Assembly: GCA_900642245.1 (NCBI GenBank)
Contig: CAAAJI010000019.1
Coordinates: forward strand, 243,305 to 307,304
Reading direction: 5' to 3'
DNA length: 64,000 nucleotides
Origin: Fragilaria radians
Taxonomy: Eukaryota > Bacillariophyta > Fragilariophyceae > Fragilariales > Fragilariaceae
The notes below the pieces were generated by a model that saw only the letters and a list, made by a program, of their open reading frames with translations, made no database searches and was not told where the DNA came from. Shown one piece after another: positions 1 to 12,000 of the stretch. Numbering within the stretch: the stretch's first letter is position 1; every line of letters begins with the position of its first letter. Position numbers and translations under genes: made by a program.

Positions 1-1344
1 TTATAACAATGATCTAAATTAAGATCTAAATTAGAATCTTTTTGATCATAAAGAGTTGAAGGTCTAAACTAACTTATCCTTATGGACAACAAACTTGTCC
101 TTATGGACAAGGTTGAAGCAAGTTGTCTAAGCAGTTGGGAGGAAGCTTAGAACAAGATTGTGAATCTTCAAATTTAATCACAAAGATCTCTTGAGAACAT
201 CTCTTGAGAGAAGTTTCAAGATTAGACAAGACTAACAGAATAGCAATAAAATAGTCTATATTTTATCTGTGTCTCCTTTCTATATCTCACCGTAGAGCAC
301 ATTTCCCTTTTTTGACACAATTCTACGTTTTTAGTTCAGTGTATGATTTTTTATCATCAATAATAATATCCGGGTATTGGTGCCAGTCAAATATCTTGCA
401 AATAAATTGGAAATACATTATCAAAGTTTGTGAAGCACATATGCATTGTTATCACCTATATTTCAGAGGCGTTTGATTAGTTTCACCTAAAATTTGCAAA
501 TTAAAAAGTAACAGGCAATATTATTTTCAATTATGGTTGTTGTTGTTGTTGATGATGTTGATGTTGGTGGTGGTGTTGAAGGTGACGTAATATATCTAAT
601 ATCTGCTTCATCAATATCATCATGCATTAGTAATAATGGACTTTGTCAAATGTTAGGTAAATGATAAATTAATTTCAAATGTGGTTAACTATCATCTTAA
701 AGTAATATTATCTAGAATTTTGGAATACAGAATATTTGCCCTCATGATTGGACTTGAGGGATTGTTTACTGGGTACAACCCTTCTTATATATGTGCATTC
801 TCTCCAAAATAGGTCCTATGTTTTTATTGTCCCATTATTATTGACTTCAGTTAAATGCTATGGAACAGTGCAAGGAGTGGTTAACTACTTCAGGAGAGAT
901 AATCTGTATTCGCTCTTTGATTAAATTAAAAAATGAAACATTACTTACAGCTTCTCATCTGACCTCTATTAACTTATATCTCCCAAAAACTAGTTGTTGT
1001 TTGTATCATGTCCACACAGAGCATCATATGGCTGGTATTATCATGTCCAGACAAATTGTTGGTTGACTGATGTGGTTAGGTCCTTAAATTCTTGGGATGT
1101 CACTGTTTATGGGACAAAGTATGAGCTTAGAAATATTTTCTTGTTATTGTATTCAACAGAAATGGCGACTGCTACTATAACTAGACATATTTACCAATAA
1201 TTTTGATCTGAAAATTCCGGAACTCTAGGATCCGAAAATCCAGTAACCACTCAATTTGTTTTCCTAGATTTTTTTTTCAAGGTTGCAAAAATTCGTGTGT
1301 TGCCGGGAAGTGATCTGGGTTGCAATCCTTCCTTCACTTCAAGC
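1..1344. other. Gene-free 5' stretch with LTR-like motifs and a TTG/GTT-rich tract
   Basis: No convincing coding region is seen before the ATG at 1345; two 68-codon frames at 860-1200 resemble nothing. The first 330 bases hold a direct repeat TCCTTATGGACAA at 77-89 and 98-110, and an inverted repeat CTTGTCC/GGACAAG near 95-110. Together with the style of a similar tract at 21.2-21.5 kb this suggests the remnant of an LTR, which is inference only. A simple TTG/GTT/GAT-rich tract lies at about 536-580. The last ~150 bases should contain the UTP21 promoter and 5' UTR; no clear promoter element was identified. Confidence 0.4.
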
Positions 1345-4300
1345 ATGACTAAAGTAAAATCAAAGCATATGAATACATCCCTAAAAGCACAGAAACGAAA
1401 CTTGTCTCCTCCTCCTCCTCAATCAGAGTTGAAATCATCATCTCGAACGGTTGTGGGTACTATCTCTGACGAGGAAGATAACAACACTTCCATTGTACCC
1501 ATGGTAGCGCCAAATCATTCAAAATTGGCGTCTACTTTGGAGACAAGTGACTTCCTTGGAAATAATAAGAAATCAAAAATTCTTTCACATCATTCCGGTA
1601 TTTCACGATTGTTTGTTCCATATCGATCACTTGGGGTATTATCGGATCGAGTACCATTTTACTTGTTACAGCATGAATCATCAGCTACATCTACTCTTGT
1701 TCTATCTACTGGGGATCGTTTTCAAATGTTACAATGTGATACGTTGCAACCAGTCTTGGTATCTCAACCGATTGTTGCTTTGAACAATGATGTTGAGGAT
1801 CCAAATACATTTCATCCTAAAAACAAACATTGTTCGAGTCCAATATTTCGATTGGTTAGTAATGCGTCACTTTCCATAACTGTGGTGGCGCATGGTTCTA
1901 CTTGCCCACAGCTAACTCTTGTACAAAGAGCAAAGCCAATTCATTCCCTTCCACTAGGTTCTAGATACGCGAAAAAGAACAATTATAATTTGGTGGATAT
2001 GATCTCTTTGGGAACGATGAAAGTACAGTGTACTGGTGAGAAAGAAGGAAAAATGGAAAATGCACTACTTCTAGCTGTGTTATTATGCCACAACTCAGCA
2101 CAAAGGGAAGATGATGATCAAAATTCTAATGTCATCATCGTAGGTGACGATGAGGATGACGACGATCATGATTCCAACAAGGATATGGATGATGACGACG
2201 AATCTGCGTTGCCCGAAAGTCATGCCTTGGGTAGAGTCGTAATTGTCTTGGCAACGCGAGAGACTCTGTGCATTCACAGTCACTGGGACTTACCCATTCA
2301 TCCAACGACATGCATTCATCCATCTTCCTATGTAAACAAAATCTTAATTGGAGGTTACGATGGTGCACTACTTTTAATGAATATCCGATCGGGAAAAATT
2401 CTACATAATTTTCAATGTATACGCGAAAATAACGAGAGGGTGACATGCCTTGAACAGTCTCCTGCCATTGATACTGTGGCCGTTGGATGTTATTCGGGAA
2501 GTGTACATCTGGTCAACTTACGATACGACAAGCATCTTTTCAGTCTTGGCCATAATTCTCCAGTGACATCACTGTCCTTTCGGACGGATGCATCAGCATT
2601 ACGTCATAATATCGCTCCCATGGCAGTGGGAAGACTTGATGGAGTGATTTCAATTTGGGACTTATCTCCCCCCGACGTCGACGATGAGGATGATTACGAG
2701 GAAAAACCAACTACGGGAAAGACTCTCTTGTGTGAAATGCTTCATGTTCATCCCGGAGGTGTCGCTGCTATACAATTCATGCCACAAGAGCCACTTCTTG
2801 TATCTACCGGTATCTCGTCGAATTCTGTATTGTTTCATGTTTTTGACAATCCTGATCATTCAGGTCGCCTTTGGAAGAGTAGGAAGGGGCATACATCTCC
2901 TCCACAATGTATTCGGTATCTCCATCCTGCAACCAACGGATTGTTGGCACAAGCTGCGGATGGCACAGATGCATCATCCTGTCAGATCCTTTCTGGAGGT
3001 GGCTCAGATCGAACTTTGCGCATTTTTAGTTCGGCAAGAAGTGTTTTGGACAAGGAATATTCTCAGGGAGCAGGATTGGAACGACAAAGCAAAAAACTTG
3101 GTCTCACTTCTACAGCGGAACTGTTGTTACCACCCATCACGGCTATAACTTCGAGTGATGCGCATTCCCGTGATTGGGGAGACTTAGTCACAATTCACCA
3201 GCATCATGCCATGGCCTATGTGTGGTCTTCTCGTCGTGGAGCTCAATCTGGTCCTGTCCTTCGGCAATCTCATTGGAATATCAGTGCCATGAAGGTTCCA
3301 CCACCAAAGAAGGCGCATGCAACATCCGTTGCGATCTCCTCCTGTGGAAACTATGCTGTTGTTGGAACCTTAGGAGGAACTATCTACAAGTACAACATCC
3401 AGTCTGGAATCCCCAGGGGATCCTATCCACCACAGCAAAAGGAGGGTCAAACCATAAAGATCAAAGAACCTGGAAGTATACAACGTACAATTAAAAATCT
3501 TGAAAAGAAATTCAAGGTCTCCAATCGAAAATCGGACAAAGACAAGGAAGAACGAGATAAATTTTTACAACGTGAAAGGGAACTGCAAAGAAAAGAAAAG
3601 CTTCGTTCTGCAACTCATAGGCAAGCAGTCACAGGTTTAGCTGTAGATACTGTCAACAAAACTCTCATTTCTGTGGGATTGGATGCCAAGCTCATTCTAT
3701 GGAACTTCCGTACACATGCACCACACAAAAAGTCGCCATACATGCTCCCATCTGGTGCCACCCAACTTTGCCACATCCGTGATTCGGACCTCGCTGCCAT
3801 TGCATTAAAGGATTATACTGTGGTCCTATTTGATTGCTCTTCCTTACGCTTAGTAAGGAGATTTGGTAGTGGCTTACAGAATCATACAGGTCCCATATCT
3901 GACCTTGCTTTTGCGCCAGATGGTAGGACGTTGTACACAGCATCGTTAGATCGCACGATTCGTGTATGGGACGTACCCACAAACAGCTGTGTGGATTGGT
4001 TAGGGTTCAAGACTGCTCCAACATCCCTAACTGTCAGTCCTACAGGAGAATTCCTTGCAACGACTCATGTAGACAGGCTCGGTATTTACTTATGGAGTGA
4101 TCGTACATACTATCAGACAGTGTTTTTAGATTCATCTAGTCCTCCAACGATGCCGTATGCCATGGATGAACCAGTTCCGATTGCTGAAACACTTACCAAA
4201 AGTAGCAGCGGTGAAGATATGATATCTGGACATAAAGATTTCAATATGGAAGAAAGGATGGAAAAAGACCTGACCAGTCTATCCCATGAAAATGAACCTC

Positions 4301-5238
4301 CTAAGCCAAAAGGAGGTAACCTCGTTACTTTAAGTGGCCTTCCACCATCTCACTGGAAGAATCTCTTCCATTTGGAACTGGTTAAGGAGCGTAATAAACC
4401 AGAGGAGGCCCCACAAAAGCCACCGGAGGCTCCATTCTTCCTCCAATGGCGAAAGGGAGAAAATTTGAACGAGCGGATGCAAGATAGTGATACTAAGCTT
4501 ACAGGGACTAGCGATGATGTATGGGCGGCAGCTTGGTCTGATGATGATAATGTAGATGAGGAAAATAGTATTGGCGATGCACAAAGAAAGGACTTGGCAA
4601 TACTGAGTACGAAAGGTATGACGACATCACCATCGGGAACTCGAAGTAGCAGTAATAGTGGCTTTGGTAAATCAGATTCTGCTTCGGAACCTAGATCGAA
4701 GAAGCGTCGTGTAATCGTGCACCATAGAAGTCACTTGGCATCCTTACTACAGGAATGTAGCAGGAAAACGAATGTAATTACTGCAACCACTTCGATAGAC
4801 GATTCTAATCCGTACGACGCTGTGACGGATTATATCGTAACCTTGGGTCCATCGGCAATCGATGTGTCGTTGTTGACTCTTTGTCATGGAATGCATGATT
4901 TGGAAGAGGGACTTCCACTCCTATATAAGGCATCAATGTGGCTAATGCATGCCACATCCTCTCGTCAAAGGTATGAAGCCATCCATGCCTATCTGCATCG
5001 ATTTCTACATTTGCATGCGAATACAATTGCTGGTATTGAAGAATATTCCAACACCATAACAGCACCGGATGACGACAAGGATACACAAACAAAGAATACG
5101 TCAAAAACAGAAACAGAGTACCGTGACAAGTTATTGGAGGTTGTAAAGAAGCTCCGACAGTTACAAAAAGCTGATGGTTTGAAAGACAAATTGCAACATT
5201 CACTTTGTTTGCTACAACATTTTCTAAGAATGGTTTAG
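1345..5238 (+). CDS. UTP21: U3 snoRNP (SSU processome) WD40 protein UTP21/WDR36
   Basis: Single-exon gene of 1297 codons. Homologues are subunits of the UTP-B complex of the SSU processome and act in the nucleolus in 18S pre-rRNA processing. The protein has two runs of WD-type repeats (about residues 60-700 and 755-920), for example ASLDRTIRVWDV and VGRLDGVISIWDL. A charged linker of about residues 710-755 separates them. The C-terminal UTP21-specific domain (about 990 to the end) includes LSGLPPSHWKNLF and the YDAVTDYIVTLGPSAIDVS region. It is longer than fungal and animal forms because of inserts, notably an acidic Asp/Glu tract at about residues 257-291. The ATG at 1345 (MTKVKSKHMN) is chosen because the frame upstream stays open only from a GTG. 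It converges on the sulfatase, with about 200 bp between the two stop codons. Confidence 0.9.
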   Translation: MTKVKSKHMNTSLKAQKRNLSPPPPQSELKSSSRTVVGTISDEEDNNTSIVPMVAPNHSKLASTLETSDFLGNNKKSKILSHHSGISRLFVPYRSLGVLSDRVPFYLLQHESSATSTLVLSTGDRFQMLQCDTLQPVLVSQPIVALNNDVEDPNTFHPKNKHCSSPIFRLVSNASLSITVVAHGSTCPQLTLVQRAKPIHSLPLGSRYAKKNNYNLVDMISLGTMKVQCTGEKEGKMENALLLAVLLCHNSAQREDDDQNSNVIIVGDDEDDDDHDSNKDMDDDDESALPESHALGRVVIVLATRETLCIHSHWDLPIHPTTCIHPSSYVNKILIGGYDGALLLMNIRSGKILHNFQCIRENNERVTCLEQSPAIDTVAVGCYSGSVHLVNLRYDKHLFSLGHNSPVTSLSFRTDASALRHNIAPMAVGRLDGVISIWDLSPPDVDDEDDYEEKPTTGKTLLCEMLHVHPGGVAAIQFMPQEPLLVSTGISSNSVLFHVFDNPDHSGRLWKSRKGHTSPPQCIRYLHPATNGLLAQAADGTDASSCQILSGGGSDRTLRIFSSARSVLDKEYSQGAGLERQSKKLGLTSTAELLLPPITAITSSDAHSRDWGDLVTIHQHHAMAYVWSSRRGAQSGPVLRQSHWNISAMKVPPPKKAHATSVAISSCGNYAVVGTLGGTIYKYNIQSGIPRGSYPPQQKEGQTIKIKEPGSIQRTIKNLEKKFKVSNRKSDKDKEERDKFLQRERELQRKEKLRSATHRQAVTGLAVDTVNKTLISVGLDAKLILWNFRTHAPHKKSPYMLPSGATQLCHIRDSDLAAIALKDYTVVLFDCSSLRLVRRFGSGLQNHTGPISDLAFAPDGRTLYTASLDRTIRVWDVPTNSCVDWLGFKTAPTSLTVSPTGEFLATTHVDRLGIYLWSDRTYYQTVFLDSSSPPTMPYAMDEPVPIAETLTKSSSGEDMISGHKDFNMEERMEKDLTSLSHENEPPKPKGGNLVTLSGLPPSHWKNLFHLELVKERNKPEEAPQKPPEAPFFLQWRKGENLNERMQDSDTKLTGTSDDVWAAAWSDDDNVDEENSIGDAQRKDLAILSTKGMTTSPSGTRSSSNSGFGKSDSASEPRSKKRRVIVHHRSHLASLLQECSRKTNVITATTSIDDSNPYDAVTDYIVTLGPSAIDVSLLTLCHGMHDLEEGLPLLYKASMWLMHATSSRQRYEAIHAYLHRFLHLHANTIAGIEEYSNTITAPDDDKDTQTKNTSKTETEYRDKLLEVVKKLRQLQKADGLKDKLQHSLCLLQHFLRMV

Positions 5239-5439
5239 TATTGCGTGCACACGCTCCAGATTTTTATACCAAAATAGTTGTCGACTTCACTTTGCACGGA
5301 TAAATAAATATAAATGATTTGGTTAAATTATTTACTAAACACCGACAGAAGTTGATGATTGTAAGTGTAATCGATTCCTCATCCCGTGAATCATACTAAT
5401 ACCTGGATTATACTTCCTCTTGTTGAGATATAGATTGAT

Positions 5440-7176
5440 TCATTGAATAGCTTCTTCGATGGTGGTAGAAGTTCGACAGTTTGTCTCTCTGTTTACACAA
5501 GGTAGGAATTGCGGGTCACTCCACAATGCCAATGGAAAAGTAGGTGGAGTAGAGGCCTTATGTTCCCTTACTAATTCGGCAATGCGTTTAATGAGATCTT
5601 CATGATGACTAGGATCTAAGGGAAACGCTTCCGCAGGGTCTGACAGGACATCAAATAATAGTGGTGGATCATGATAGACTTCTTCGTCATCATTGTAGTG
5701 CCCACTCTTGGTCCACAACCATGCCTTGATTCTCCCAACTTTGACTGCTGCAACATCGAATCTCCCGTAGGGCTGTGGAAGTGGTCCCTCCCGAAATCCA
5801 TCTCTCCAAAAGAAAAGGACACGATCGTTTGTAACTGGTGTGTCTGTGGATGATGCTTGGTTATTTTGGAACAGGACAGAGCTGACATCTATTCCATCAA
5901 TATTCTTTGGAATAGGAATATTCAAGATGGAAAGAATTGTGGGCACAATGTCCAGTGATGATAACATTTCCATGGATTCCGTATGAGGTTTAATTTTTCC
6001 TGGCCAGCGTGCTATTGCAGGCATCCTTAAGTTGGCTTCCCAGAGTGATCCTAAGCCTGAATCGATCCCACAATGAATCCCAGTGACTGTCTGATTCGTA
6101 CTCGGAAGACGACATTGCCGAAAGACATTTGAATCTGGAACAAAATCACTTGGACAAGCGGTACAATTCATTGGAACATTCTGTTGCAACCACCGTCCCT
6201 CAAATGGTCCCTTCGATCCTGCGCATTCTTGTTCTGCCACCCATGGTCCATTATCACTTGTAAATAACACTAAGGTGTTGTTAGTAAAATTTAATTGATC
6301 CAGTTTATCTAATATTTGACCAGCAATCCAGTCCATTTCTTGGACGGCATCGACAAAAGTCGGTATATCCGTTGATGACGACGATGATGGTTTTGATGCC
6401 CATTGACAAGTTTGTTGCTCGTTTCCTCCAAATTTAGGAGCACAAAGCTGATGTACATGTGAAAATGACATGAACAAAAAGAATGGGTTTTGATTATGAT
6501 GTTGCTGTTCTAAAAAGTTTGTAGCGTGTGTTGCATATCGTTTGGCTAAATCCGAAAGCTGAACAGGTTGTTGAATGATTTGATCATTATGGTATAGCGG
6601 TAGCCACATAGTTTCCTGCTGGCTGTCACCTTGGTCTGAATGATGAGAAGGATGATAACATTCATGGCCATCAACTGACCCTCCTGACATGTGATAGGGA
6701 ATACCCATCCAATCATCAAATCCTTGTTGTGTTGGTAGATATTCTGGTCTGTGACCTAAATGCCATTTTCCAACAATAGACGTAGAATAATTATGTGGTT
6801 TGAGATATTCCGCGACAGTCGTTTCTTCCGGTAACATCCCATAGACAGCATCCACCTTAAAAACTCGAGGATAAATTCCCATCTTGGCAGGATACTTTCC
6901 AGTAAGAATGGCAGCACGACTTGCAGAACACAAATGCGCTGCTGAATTCCAATTATTCAATTTGATTCCTTCCCATCCCAATCGATCCAAATTTGGTGTT
7001 TGCGCCGTAGGAGCACCAAACAAGGAGATATCGTTGTAACCCAAATTATCTGCCAAAAGTAAAACAATATTTGGATGGCTAGATGACGTTGAAGATGAAG
7101 AAGTTGATGACTCCCCATTGCTTGGATCAATGACAAGGACGAACAAAAGCCATGCGAGCGAAATAAAAACAAACAT
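5440..7176 (-). CDS. Secreted or endomembrane arylsulfatase-like sulfatase
   Basis: Hydrolyses sulfate esters (family role); the substrate is unknown. From the ATG at 7176 it gives 578 aa starting MFVFISLAWLLFVLV, a typical signal peptide, so a lysosome-like, vacuolar or secreted location is inferred. The formylglycine signature is CSASRAAILTG, with the catalytic Cys at about residue 83. Also seen are a metal-site ADN near the N-terminus, GKWHLGH with the conserved Lys and His, and FTSDNGPW with the second metal Asp/Asn. The length fits arylsulfatase A/GALNS types. An in-frame ATG at 7401 would add 75 residues. I prefer 7176 because it puts the hydrophobic signal segment at the N-terminus. 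Oddities: the usual CXPSR is CXASR, and the usual Asp-Asp pair is Asp-Asn. Confidence 0.85.
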   Translation of the reverse strand: MFVFISLAWLLFVLVIDPSNGESSTSSSSTSSSHPNIVLLLADNLGYNDISLFGAPTAQTPNLDRLGWEGIKLNNWNSAAHLCSASRAAILTGKYPAKMGIYPRVFKVDAVYGMLPEETTVAEYLKPHNYSTSIVGKWHLGHRPEYLPTQQGFDDWMGIPYHMSGGSVDGHECYHPSHHSDQGDSQQETMWLPLYHNDQIIQQPVQLSDLAKRYATHATNFLEQQHHNQNPFFLFMSFSHVHQLCAPKFGGNEQQTCQWASKPSSSSSTDIPTFVDAVQEMDWIAGQILDKLDQLNFTNNTLVLFTSDNGPWVAEQECAGSKGPFEGRWLQQNVPMNCTACPSDFVPDSNVFRQCRLPSTNQTVTGIHCGIDSGLGSLWEANLRMPAIARWPGKIKPHTESMEMLSSLDIVPTILSILNIPIPKNIDGIDVSSVLFQNNQASSTDTPVTNDRVLFFWRDGFREGPLPQPYGRFDVAAVKVGRIKAWLWTKSGHYNDDEEVYHDPPLLFDVLSDPAEAFPLDPSHHEDLIKRIAELVREHKASTPPTFPLALWSDPQFLPCVNRETNCRTSTTIEEAIQ

Positions 7177-9071
7177 CCTGGTCGTCTGGGATTTTTTGGA
7201 TCTTACCGAATCCTGTTTTGAGTCATTGGTGTCCCTAACTCTATTCAAGTTTAGTAAAAACTCGACCAAGAAAATGTTGAACTTTTGGAAAGGAAATAAT
7301 GCCAAAATCGTTGGTACTTTTTCTAACAACAGCCTGGCACTCAGAATAAGTCCATGAATGGGCTTCTTTAGAGACAACAAATATTCTTTAAATGTCACCA
7401 TACCTTTGTGGAATCGCCAATAATATCTCCTCCTTCATCTCTAGGTGTGAGAATATAACTTTAAATTTGAGGATCCCTACCCATCATAGCAACCAACAGG
7501 GTATTAAATGTCACATCATCAACAGAGGTGACATGTATATTGTTGAAATGAATATCAGGGACTTGCATACATTCATAAGCTACCAATCGGGCCTGAAGCA
7601 CAGTATTTAATATCACTACATAATTTTGTCAAAACAATTACGAGGAAATATTGATGATTGTATCATCATACTATGTCTACATATATATATGTGTGTGCTA
7701 AATGGAAAGAAACAGAGGTACAGTCAATATAAAATTGTTTAGGAAACAGAGTTGCAAACAATGCAAAGTTGGTTTTAGTAGAGCACTAAATATCCCGGTA
7801 TGACAGGCATTGAATGCGTGAAAGAGAGGAGTATTAGGAGAGTTGATGAGAGATTCAACAACAAAATTATTCTTGGAACAGCAGATTTATGAAGATTGGT
7901 CAGTTAGATTAGCAATGAACTTCATCAATGCTCGTATTACAACCTCGTTTTTGTGCTTTTGTCACGCCAAGTTTCGGTCGCTCAAGTCAAGTTACCTGGA
8001 GAATGTCATCTCCACTCAAGAAAGCAAACACTCTTTTTCCAAGAAGATTTTTTTCAAATCACAGGTTTGTAAGCCAAAAGTTAGCTAATTGTAGTAACTG
8101 GTTAGCACAATAACAACAACTGTAACGATGATTGGTGTTGTCATGCATAAGTTCAAGGAAATGTTTGACTACAATACAGCTTAATCTAATCCAGAGCAAC
8201 TGCCACAAAGAATTCAATTTAAGTTCAATCATGGTTGTAAACACTATACCCATATCACTTGCTTAGAAAAGAATAACAGTAAGATGATAGTTCGTTTGAA
8301 AATTTTATTTAATTACCTTATGGGCTACATGTAACATATCCTTTAAAATGATGCAGAATACTCCTTGTCAACCTGTGTGCTTGACAGGGATGTAACTTGC
8401 ATATACTGCTTTCATACAAATTGGAATCTTATTCTAAAAAATCAAGGAATGATTATATGATATTGAGAATAAGGAAAATAAAACTTGAATTTCTGTTGAA
8501 AAGATATATATGTATTTAGCTACTAAGCATTTAGAACCACCATGAATTCTCGGGAAGGTATCTTCACCTTGTAGTGGACCATTTGTTCTCACAGCTTGAT
8601 GAGCTCTAGAAAGAATATGATTAATCACATCTCATTTTGTCTTTGAACCCTCCATACTTGAAACCTTGATTCAATGAAAATAATCAAAAATACTGTTCCA
8701 TTTTGTTTGGATTGTTAAATTGAAATTGTTGTTGTTGATTGCATGCTTAAATGGTCCAATGCAAAGCATATTAGTAATTAAGCCTGCACTCATTATGGAT
8801 AGCAACAAGCGTAACCATGGAATGGTTAAATAATGTATGAATGGATCTCAAATTTTTCAATGTCACTTCTACCCACATCACTGTGAACCAAAGATTTATT
8901 ACGTTTATTAAATTTAAATGACTAGGACAACACGTTGCTTTGACCATATGCTTGTTTGTAGGCATTCTCATTCTCTTCCTCTGTTCATAACATAACATTT
9001 TTTTCGTTGAAAATATACATATATAGGATTCTAAACATCGATTTTTCTTAATTGAGAAATCCTTTGCATTC
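7177..9071. other. AT-rich spacer, no gene seen
   Basis: Holds the 5' side of the sulfatase gene (including the possible 75-codon N-terminal extension to 7401) and the 3' side of the IQ-motif gene. The short open frames here have no recognisable domains. A small TA/TG dinucleotide run sits near 7680-7693. Nothing else can be supported. Confidence 0.5.
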
Positions 9072-12000
9072 TTAACCTCTGTAATACCCACTTCGATCTT
9101 TCGGCTTCGGATAATCAACATATCCCTGAGATCCTGAAGGACTCTCAGATCGGGGGTGTCTGGCATAACCTCCGAGATTTGTTCGTAATGGTTCACCACC
9201 CTGAAAATAACCTGGGTCAGAGTATCGCGATGTGTTAACATGACTTTGTAAAGGATGGTGAGACGGTCCTCGATTTCGGTAACCTTCAAAATGGTTATTA
9301 GAATGAGACACAGGGGCATGCATTGAATTACCATGAGCCAGGACTAGATGAGGAGCTGGGGGTGGAATGTCATGACGTTGCAAAGCAACCATTTGGTGAA
9401 AAGTGTTCGGAGGATGAGCGGATAGTGGTTGATACATGCCGGAAACGTGATGAGTATTTATTGCCTGACGTCGAACCAGTGATGCCTGTAAAGGAGTGGA
9501 ATGATTAAGTTTTGGTGGTATAGCATCCATCCTTTGCCCACGCATGAGATGTGGAATTGGAGCATAAGGTCTACTGTCTCTAATTTGGAAAGCGGTATGG
9601 TGCTGAAGACCATGTCGTTGAAGGTAGTCTTCTTCGGATTCTCGCCGTCGCTTTACCTGAAGAATTTCTGTATCAATCCACGCCTCCTCCAGGCTCAAAT
9701 CATCGCTCATTTCTTTTCGGCTTAGAGTGTTAACGCGCGCTGGGGCATTGAAGACAGAGGCACCAGTGACTTCACTCATTTCGTCGAACGGCCGCACATC
9801 TACTGCCTTTCCTGTCAATAAAGGTTTCTGTCTGTCTCGTTCCATTTGACGTGACTTTGACACACGAGGAGGTACTGAGCGAGACGCATCACTTCCAGAT
9901 TCAGATATCTTTCCCAGAGGGAAGCTTTTGCCTTTTTTACCGTAAGGGTCAATTTCAACAACATTTAACCAAGCTCGTTCCAACATTTTTTCTTCCGTTT
10001 CTACTTTCTCGCGACTTCTACGTTTCTTTTTCTTGGCTTTTTTGTCCCGTTGACGACATATTTCTCGATCAACTTCCAACTTTACCATTGCGAAAAATCT
10101 ATGAATCACAGCCGCTGCATATAACTCTTTCTTTCTTCGTTTATAACCTCTCCACTGACGTTGAATACGCTTCGAAGCAATATTTTCTCGGAGACATTCA
10201 GAGTTCGCTGAGACAAGGACGCGAATTACCTTCAACTGTTGTGCTACTCTAATTGCCAAACAGCGTCTCATCGAAGACTGAATGATAATAGCACATCCCA
10301 TTTGTAAGCTTGCAAGTTTTCTAGCCCTATGTCCACGATAGAAAGATTGCATGCGAATAATTTCGAATGAGATAATAAGATATTGAGAATATATCCAAAA
10401 TCTACGCCATGCCGACTGAATCATAGTAGCAGCCTCGTGACACTTCTTTTCTGCCATCCAGCGCCGTAATCGCCACTGGGACTGAATCGTTTCAGCCGCC
10501 CAATTTTCGATTCGAAGTTGTCGCACCCGACGGATTGCAAGTCTTCGCCTGATAATACTTTGTACAATAATTAAATGTACTAATTTGTAAAGGGATCCAA
10601 TCTGAGCTTTGTACCGCCGCCACTGACTTTGAATTATAGTGGCAGATTTTATACGCTTCATGAAATTAGCTTTGCGCCTTGCGAGCCATCCTCGAGCAAC
10701 ACGTTGTGTAGTCAGAATATCTGCAAGACTGAAAACGAAATCCGAATATGATTGAAATCCACGCCATACTTTTTGAATACGGGTTGCTGCCGCTTGATCC
10801 CTCTCAATTTTCAATATTGAGGCCATTTTCAATGCCTTCCAACGACGAATTATACTTTGAACAATTATTATGTCTACAATGTCGAACTGGAAGTGTAATA
10901 GCGCTGAATAGCCCCTGTATGCTGATTGAATAATAGTTGCTGCCCTAATCCTCTTTTGGACTGTAAGCTTGGCGAGATATCTCCGAACGATTGACTGAAG
11001 TACAATTATAATTCCTAACTGGTGTCTGGCTTTCACGCGACCAAGCCAGCCTCTAACTGCACATTGCATGGTGATCAGACTATAAAAGCGATCATAAACT
11101 TGAGTGGTCGCAAGGTAACCTCTAACTATTCGTTGGATCTCAACAGAAGCAAAGATCGCTTCGTCTAACTTTTGTCGAGTTTGCCATCCTCTAAATGCTG
11201 ATTGAATCTTACACGCAGCCCACTTGTGAGCAAAACGATACGCTTCACATCGCCAACGACGAAAATATGCTTGCAGCTCTATAAGGCCCCACATTCGATC
11301 TAAGGCTTCTTTTTGAGCCAGAAACCTTCGTACACTTGATTGAATTGGAACCGCAGCCTTACATAGCAAACGGTAACCAGCGCGTTGTATAGGATCCATA
11401 GTAGATTCATCAACTGTATTAACACTCTTGGGAACTTTTACAGCATGGATTTTTCTCGGTATAATTATTCCCCATTCAATCAACTTTCGCCTTTTTCGGT
11501 ACATTTCAGCCATGCCAATTTCTACAACATGAGGTTCAATTAGCATCCTTCGCACTTTGATATAACCATTCGATGGCTTTTGTTTGGTAGGCGGATTGCT
11601 TTTTCGCAATGCTAAAGGATTCTTTATTTTCTGGCGTAGGTTAACCGATTTAGAGAAATCACCTTTTGCACTTCTATTGTAGTATGGTTTCCTACCCTTT
11701 TTGGAAAATTTTGAAAAGTTCAACTGTGTAGGAGCCCGGGGTGGCACCAACGTTTCTATCGTACTTACGAGTGACTTATTTCTTTGTGGATGTTTTTTGT
11801 CTGCTGCTTTGTTCACAGCTTCAGTTAGACCGCTATGATACGTATTAGACACAATAGATTTAGGCCTCTGTAATCTGACATCCTTCTTGCGAATTAAATC
11901 CAGTGCATGGGTCTTTGCAGACTTTGAAGTTGGAACAATAGGCTCAGGTTTTGACCCGGTAGATGGACGACGAACGTGATTCTTCGAATTTCGAATTAAA

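Noticed and set aside
536..580. TTG/GTT/GAT-rich tract as a possible regulatory array
   Set aside because: Simple sequence of mixed units, no fixed period, no sign of function.
1297..1344. In-frame GTG extension of UTP21
   Set aside because: Nuclear genes rarely start at GTG; the ATG at 1345 keeps the whole recognised protein.
8771..9334. 187-codon minus frame
   Set aside because: Most of it overlaps the 3' end of the IQ-motif gene in another frame, it has no recognised motif, and the extension past 9,071 is Met/Ile/Leu-rich spacer.
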